From: Clostridia bacterium
GTDB taxonomy: Bacteria > Bacillota > Clostridia > Christensenellales > Aristaeellaceae
NCBI GenBank assembly: GCA_017429695.1
Contig: JAFROK010000050.1
Span: 32,952 to 96,951, forward strand
Direction of reading: 5' to 3'
DNA: 64,000 nt
The notes beneath the pieces were generated by a model. It saw nothing but the letters and a program-made list of their open reading frames with translations, had not been told where the DNA came from and made no database searches. The translations under genes were made by a program, and so were the position numbers. Below, piece by piece: positions 62,297 to 64,000 of the stretch. Each line of letters starts with the position of its first letter. The first letter of the stretch is position 1.

Positions 62297-62343
62297 AAAA
62301 AAGTGGGTCAAAAGTTGGTCGCGAGACAAAATAAAAACCCGGA
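62297..62343. repeat. Dispersed repeat, copy B
   Basis: Second copy of the block described at 58374-58421, in the same orientation, here followed by an intact terminator stem. The two copies enclose the AraC remnant, rhaD and the MMPL gene. Confidence 0.75.
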
Positions 62344-62374
62344 CCTCGTTGAAAAATTAGGGGTCCGGGTTTTT
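62333..62374. terminator. Bidirectional-type terminator in repeat copy B
   Basis: AAAAACCCGGACC (62333-62345) and GGTCCGGGTTTTT (62362-62374) form a perfect 13-bp stem with a 16-base loop and T tract; it probably ends the MMPL transcript. Confidence 0.85.
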
Positions 62375-62402
62375 GCAATCATTATCCGAAACCTAAATAG
62401 TC

Positions 62403-62613
62403 GTGACTCCGCACAGCGGAGATCACTCCTTTTCGGTTGAGAATGACGCTGACGAAATATCCCGCACTGCGGGTCGTCAGTGTCATTCCAGCGATCGTCG
62501 CAACCGCTCTGACTTCGTGCATAGCACTCGTCAATCGCGGGCTCCTGTAGCTGTGGGTGACGTTACCCGATCATCTTCGGGCTTTGCCCTCGATTCTCGG
62601 ACGTCACTCCCAC
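62403..62613. repeat. Cluster of three nested palindromes (REP-like element or structured RNA)
   Basis: Within the gene-free stretch 62126-62812 there are three strong palindromes. First, GTGACTCCGC/GCGGAGATCAC at 62403-62426. Second, a 15-bp arm pair GAATGACGCTGACGA/TCGTCAGTGTCATTC (62441-62455, 62474-62488, one mismatch) enclosing CCCGC-ACT-GCGGG. Third, GTGGGTGACGT/ACGTCACTCCCAC (62553-62613) enclosing GGGCTTTGCCC. No convincing reading frame covers them. They could be repeated palindromic elements or a structured RNA of about 230 nt, most likely read on the minus strand. No known RNA family was recognised. Confidence 0.55.
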
Positions 62614-62644
62614 TCAGCTCTAAGATCGCGCCATTCCGTGATAA

Positions 62645-62663
62645 TACGCACTTTAGATGCGTA
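62645..62663. repeat. Small palindrome upstream of the mobile-element genes
   Basis: TACGCA CTTTAGA TGCGTA: 6-bp arms with a 7-base spacer, possibly an operator. Confidence 0.35.
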
Positions 62664-62714
62664 AAACGAAGAAATTATCCACGAATTATGCGACTTCCGG
62701 TACGTCTTCGAGAT

Positions 62715-62748
62715 TTTTGTAGCCATTTTGTAGCCAGTGGCTACAAAA
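62715..62748. repeat. Three copies of an 11-bp repeat TTTTGTAGCCA upstream of the mob gene
   Basis: Two direct adjacent copies (62715-62725 and 62726-62736) and one inverted copy TGGCTACAAAA (62738-62748), one base apart. Such iteron-like sets bind integrase, excisionase or an operator protein; the mob gene starts 65 bases downstream. Confidence 0.7.
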
Positions 62749-62812
62749 GGAATGATAACTCTCAAGCCACCGGATACGAATCAAAACGAATGATTCCGAG
62801 GAGGGAAACGAC

Positions 62813-63136
62813 ATGTCAGAAAAGGTGTTAGATGCGCACGGGCGCTGGAGAAATATCACGGTTGCCTTTCGGGTTTCTCCCGAAGAGGATGAACAAATCG
62901 AAAGGCTGGTCAAACTGACCGGCCTGACCAAGCAGGATTATATCATGCGGCGGTTGACGGAGCAAGATGTTATCGTTCAGGGAAATCCGAAAGTCTTTGC
63001 GGCCCTGCGCCGGGAGATGAAAGCCATCCTGGATGAACTGAGCAGATTGAACCCCGGGGATCAACTGAGCGATGAATTGACAGAAACATTATCGATGATT
63101 GGCCGGATTATGGCCGGAATGAAGGAGGCGTCATGA
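62813..63136 (+). CDS. MobC-like mobilisation / ribbon-helix-helix protein of a mobile element
   Basis: A 107-residue protein. ITVAFRVSPEEDEQIERLVKLTGLTKQDYIMRRL is the ribbon-helix-helix signature of relaxosome accessory proteins encoded by clostridial integrative elements, and the later VVQGNPxVxxALRRE-type block (here VIVQGNPKVFAALRREM) is typical of the same group. GAGGAGGG precedes the ATG. It overlaps tnpV by 4 bp. No relaxase gene is adjacent, so the element is incomplete or the relaxase lies beyond the window. Confidence 0.7.
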   Translation: MSEKVLDAHGRWRNITVAFRVSPEEDEQIERLVKLTGLTKQDYIMRRLTEQDVIVQGNPKVFAALRREMKAILDELSRLNPGDQLSDELTETLSMIGRIMAGMKEAS

Positions 63137-63492
63137 ACATGAATATTCAGTATCGCAAAGAAGGAGATTACTACATCCCGGACTGGACGATTCCGAAGAA
63201 CCAGCAGAAACCCCTTGGACTTTACGGTAGAATGAGGAAGGCATACCTTGAGGAACATCGGTCTGGCCTGTATACCAGAATGCTTCTGGCTGGCACGCTG
63301 TACGATCACCTGTATGAAACAGATCGTGCGGCACAGGAAAGGATGGATACGATCCTTCCGGAACTGGCAGCATCCGCAGGTGCAACAGAGAAACTGAAAG
63401 TCAGGGATCAGATCAAATGGGTTGGGATCATGAATACCTGCAAGGCACAGGTTGAAGAGATCATCTGTAATGAATTGATCTATGAAGATTAA
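63133..63492 (+). CDS. tnpV: TnpV-like transposon-encoded protein
   Basis: A 119-residue protein matching the small TnpV proteins of Tn4451-type and related clostridial mobile elements: YxKEGDYYIPDWTIP at the start, LGLYGRMRKAYLEEHRSGLYTRMLLAGTLYDHL in the middle and VRDQIKWVGIMNTCKAQVEEIICNELIY at the end. Its biochemical role is unknown. GGAGG lies 4 bases before ATG 63133 (10 before ATG 63139). Its coupling to the MobC-like gene shows that both belong to one element. Confidence 0.85.
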   Translation: MNMNIQYRKEGDYYIPDWTIPKNQQKPLGLYGRMRKAYLEEHRSGLYTRMLLAGTLYDHLYETDRAAQERMDTILPELAASAGATEKLKVRDQIKWVGIMNTCKAQVEEIICNELIYED

Positions 63493-63496
63493 CCGT

Positions 63497-63530
63497 CGGG
63501 GCGTCACATATTGTGGCGCCCCGCTTCTTT
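63497..63530 (+). terminator. Terminator after tnpV
   Basis: CGGGGCGTCAC / GTGGCGCCCCG (63497-63507 and 63513-63523) forms an 11-bp stem with one G-T pair, then CTTCTTT. Confidence 0.8.
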
Positions 63531-63794
63531 GAGCGCAATTCAGGATTCAGCCTGTTGCAAGATAATCCTCCGCAAAACAGGAAAAATAAGAACTTTCGGT
63601 GAATTATAGTAGAATACAACAGTGGTTTTGCCGGTGGGATAGCACACTGGATAGAAGGATCTGTAACGGTCAGAGTGGTCCCGGATTTCAGAAGCAAAAT
63701 CGGACGGATGATGGAGCTTTACTTTTGGAGGAACCGAGAAAATAAATAGTAATTACTGGACATAAGATCAAGTCGGAGAGGAGGTGCGGACAGT
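63531..63794. other. Gene-poor stretch before the truncated ATPase gene
   Basis: No complete gene was recognised. A -10-like TAGAAT lies near 63610, and two short overlapping frames run to 63749 and beyond; one encodes VTVRVVPDFRSKIGRMMELY near its end, which reads like protein, but it has no start codon with a ribosome binding site. It is probably the decayed 3' end of another element gene. Confidence 0.3.
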
Positions 63795-63869
63795 ATGAGG
63801 ATTACACATGTTGAGATCAAGAATTTCCGAGGCATTAAGCATGCGTTTGTACTCTTCCCACTTTACTGA
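63795..63869 (+). pseudogene. 5' fragment of an OLD-family ATP-dependent endonuclease-like gene, interrupted
   Basis: ATG 63795 follows GGAGAGGAGG. The 24 codons MRITHVEIKNFRGIKHAFVL... match the beta-strand and NFRGI motif that begin OLD/RecF-like SMC-type ATPases, just ahead of where Walker A should appear. The frame stops at TGA 63867. A one-base slip (CTTTACTGAT read as CTT-ACT-GAT) would restore FPLTD, the expected continuation. The sequence after 63870 has no further homology and starts with GTGCG. Confidence 0.75.
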
Positions 63870-63870
63870 T

Positions 63871-64000
63871 GTGCGATAAAGAAGTAATAGAAGTGTAAAA
63901 AATTTTGCCGTTCCTATCCGGCACTTGCGCATTGTGTCGGATAGGTCGGGCGGTTATTCGGGCAAGTCCACCTTGCCAACAAAAGAATAATAAATCTCAA
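63871..64000 (+). mobile_element. Possible 5' end of a group II intron (continues beyond the window)
   Basis: The segment begins GTGCGATAAAG, matching the GUGYG 5' terminus of group II introns. It contains strong domain I-like stems: CCTATCCGGCAC/GTGTCGGATAGG and GGCAAG/CTTGCC. It interrupts the ATPase gene at 63870/63871. Domains IV-VI and the reverse transcriptase would lie outside the window, so another kind of element end cannot be ruled out. Confidence 0.4.

Noticed and set aside
62403-62613. tRNA or known riboswitch in the palindromic stretch
   Set aside because: No cloverleaf, anticodon arm, CCA or T-loop motif, and no match to remembered riboswitch cores.
62403-62831. A 142-codon plus-strand frame through the palindromic region into the mob gene
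   Set aside because: It follows palindromic sequence, has no ribosome binding site and overlaps the well-supported MobC-like gene in another frame.

Overview
The window looks like a chromosomal segment of an anaerobic, fibre-degrading member of the Bacillota (class Clostridia, gut or rumen type). The evidence is a fairly high-GC genome with strong AGGAGG ribosome binding sites, sigma-A type promoters, occasional GTG and TTG starts, a group B-like [FeFe]-hydrogenase, a desulfoferrodoxin-type regulator, ABC importers of the LplB/YtcP class and TnpV/MobC mobile-element genes typical of clostridial elements. Naming a genus would be a guess; rumen or gut relatives of Christensenellales or Lachnospirales are plausible. 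No rRNA, tRNA or CRISPR array was recognised.

Positions 1-16447 form a pectin/galacturonate utilisation island: GH28 polygalacturonase-type hydrolase (start lies outside the window), kduI, kduD, then a transport operon behind its own promoter with a LacI-type operator. That operon holds a small S-component-like membrane protein, two permeases (one with a roughly 215-residue extracytoplasmic insertion), a very large solute-binding protein, four uncharacterised small membrane proteins, an MsmX/UgpC-type ATPase, a GH105 unsaturated glucuronyl/rhamnogalacturonyl hydrolase and a second MsmX-type ATPase. A convergent AraC regulator and a CE8 pectin methylesterase close the island. The four extra membrane proteins and the permease insertion make this transporter the best multi-gene candidate here for something undescribed.

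Positions 16459-31870 hold secreted and housekeeping functions: a TPR exoprotein, an endonuclease/exonuclease/phosphatase-family protein, an MBL hydrolase, a Nudix hydrolase, a 1243-residue modular surface protein (nine Cys repeats, peptidoglycan-binding domain, DUF11-like domains, LprI-like repeats), putP, and a translationally coupled minus-strand operon of a phosphodiester glycosidase-like protein, a degenerate Lgt-like membrane protein, a PIG-L deacetylase and mnmM. A lipoprotein L,D-transpeptidase and a sugar phosphate isomerase/epimerase follow.

Positions 31871-58347 carry a heterodimeric ABC exporter, tex, three Gfo/Idh/MocA oxidoreductases, a REC-GGDEF-REC-HD-GYP c-di-GMP protein, an LUD protein, a polysaccharide deacetylase, a membrane hybrid histidine kinase with HPt, a two-component system driving an FtsX-type ABC transporter plus a membrane-anchored NEW3/CARDB-like partner, a HAD phosphatase, an XRE regulator fused to a complete desulfoferrodoxin-like domain, and a group B-like [FeFe]-hydrogenase. 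The hydrogenase and redox-sensor genes are neighbours and share a bidirectional terminator.

Positions 58374-64000 look rearranged and mobile. Two copies of a roughly 47-bp repeat bracket a truncated AraC gene that abuts rhaD and an MMPL transporter. Then come nested palindromes that may be a structured RNA or REP-like element, three copies of an 11-bp repeat, a MobC-like gene, tnpV, and the first 24 codons of an OLD-family ATPase interrupted by what looks like the 5' end of a group II intron. Short heptanucleotide tandem repeats lie immediately after several stop codons across the window.
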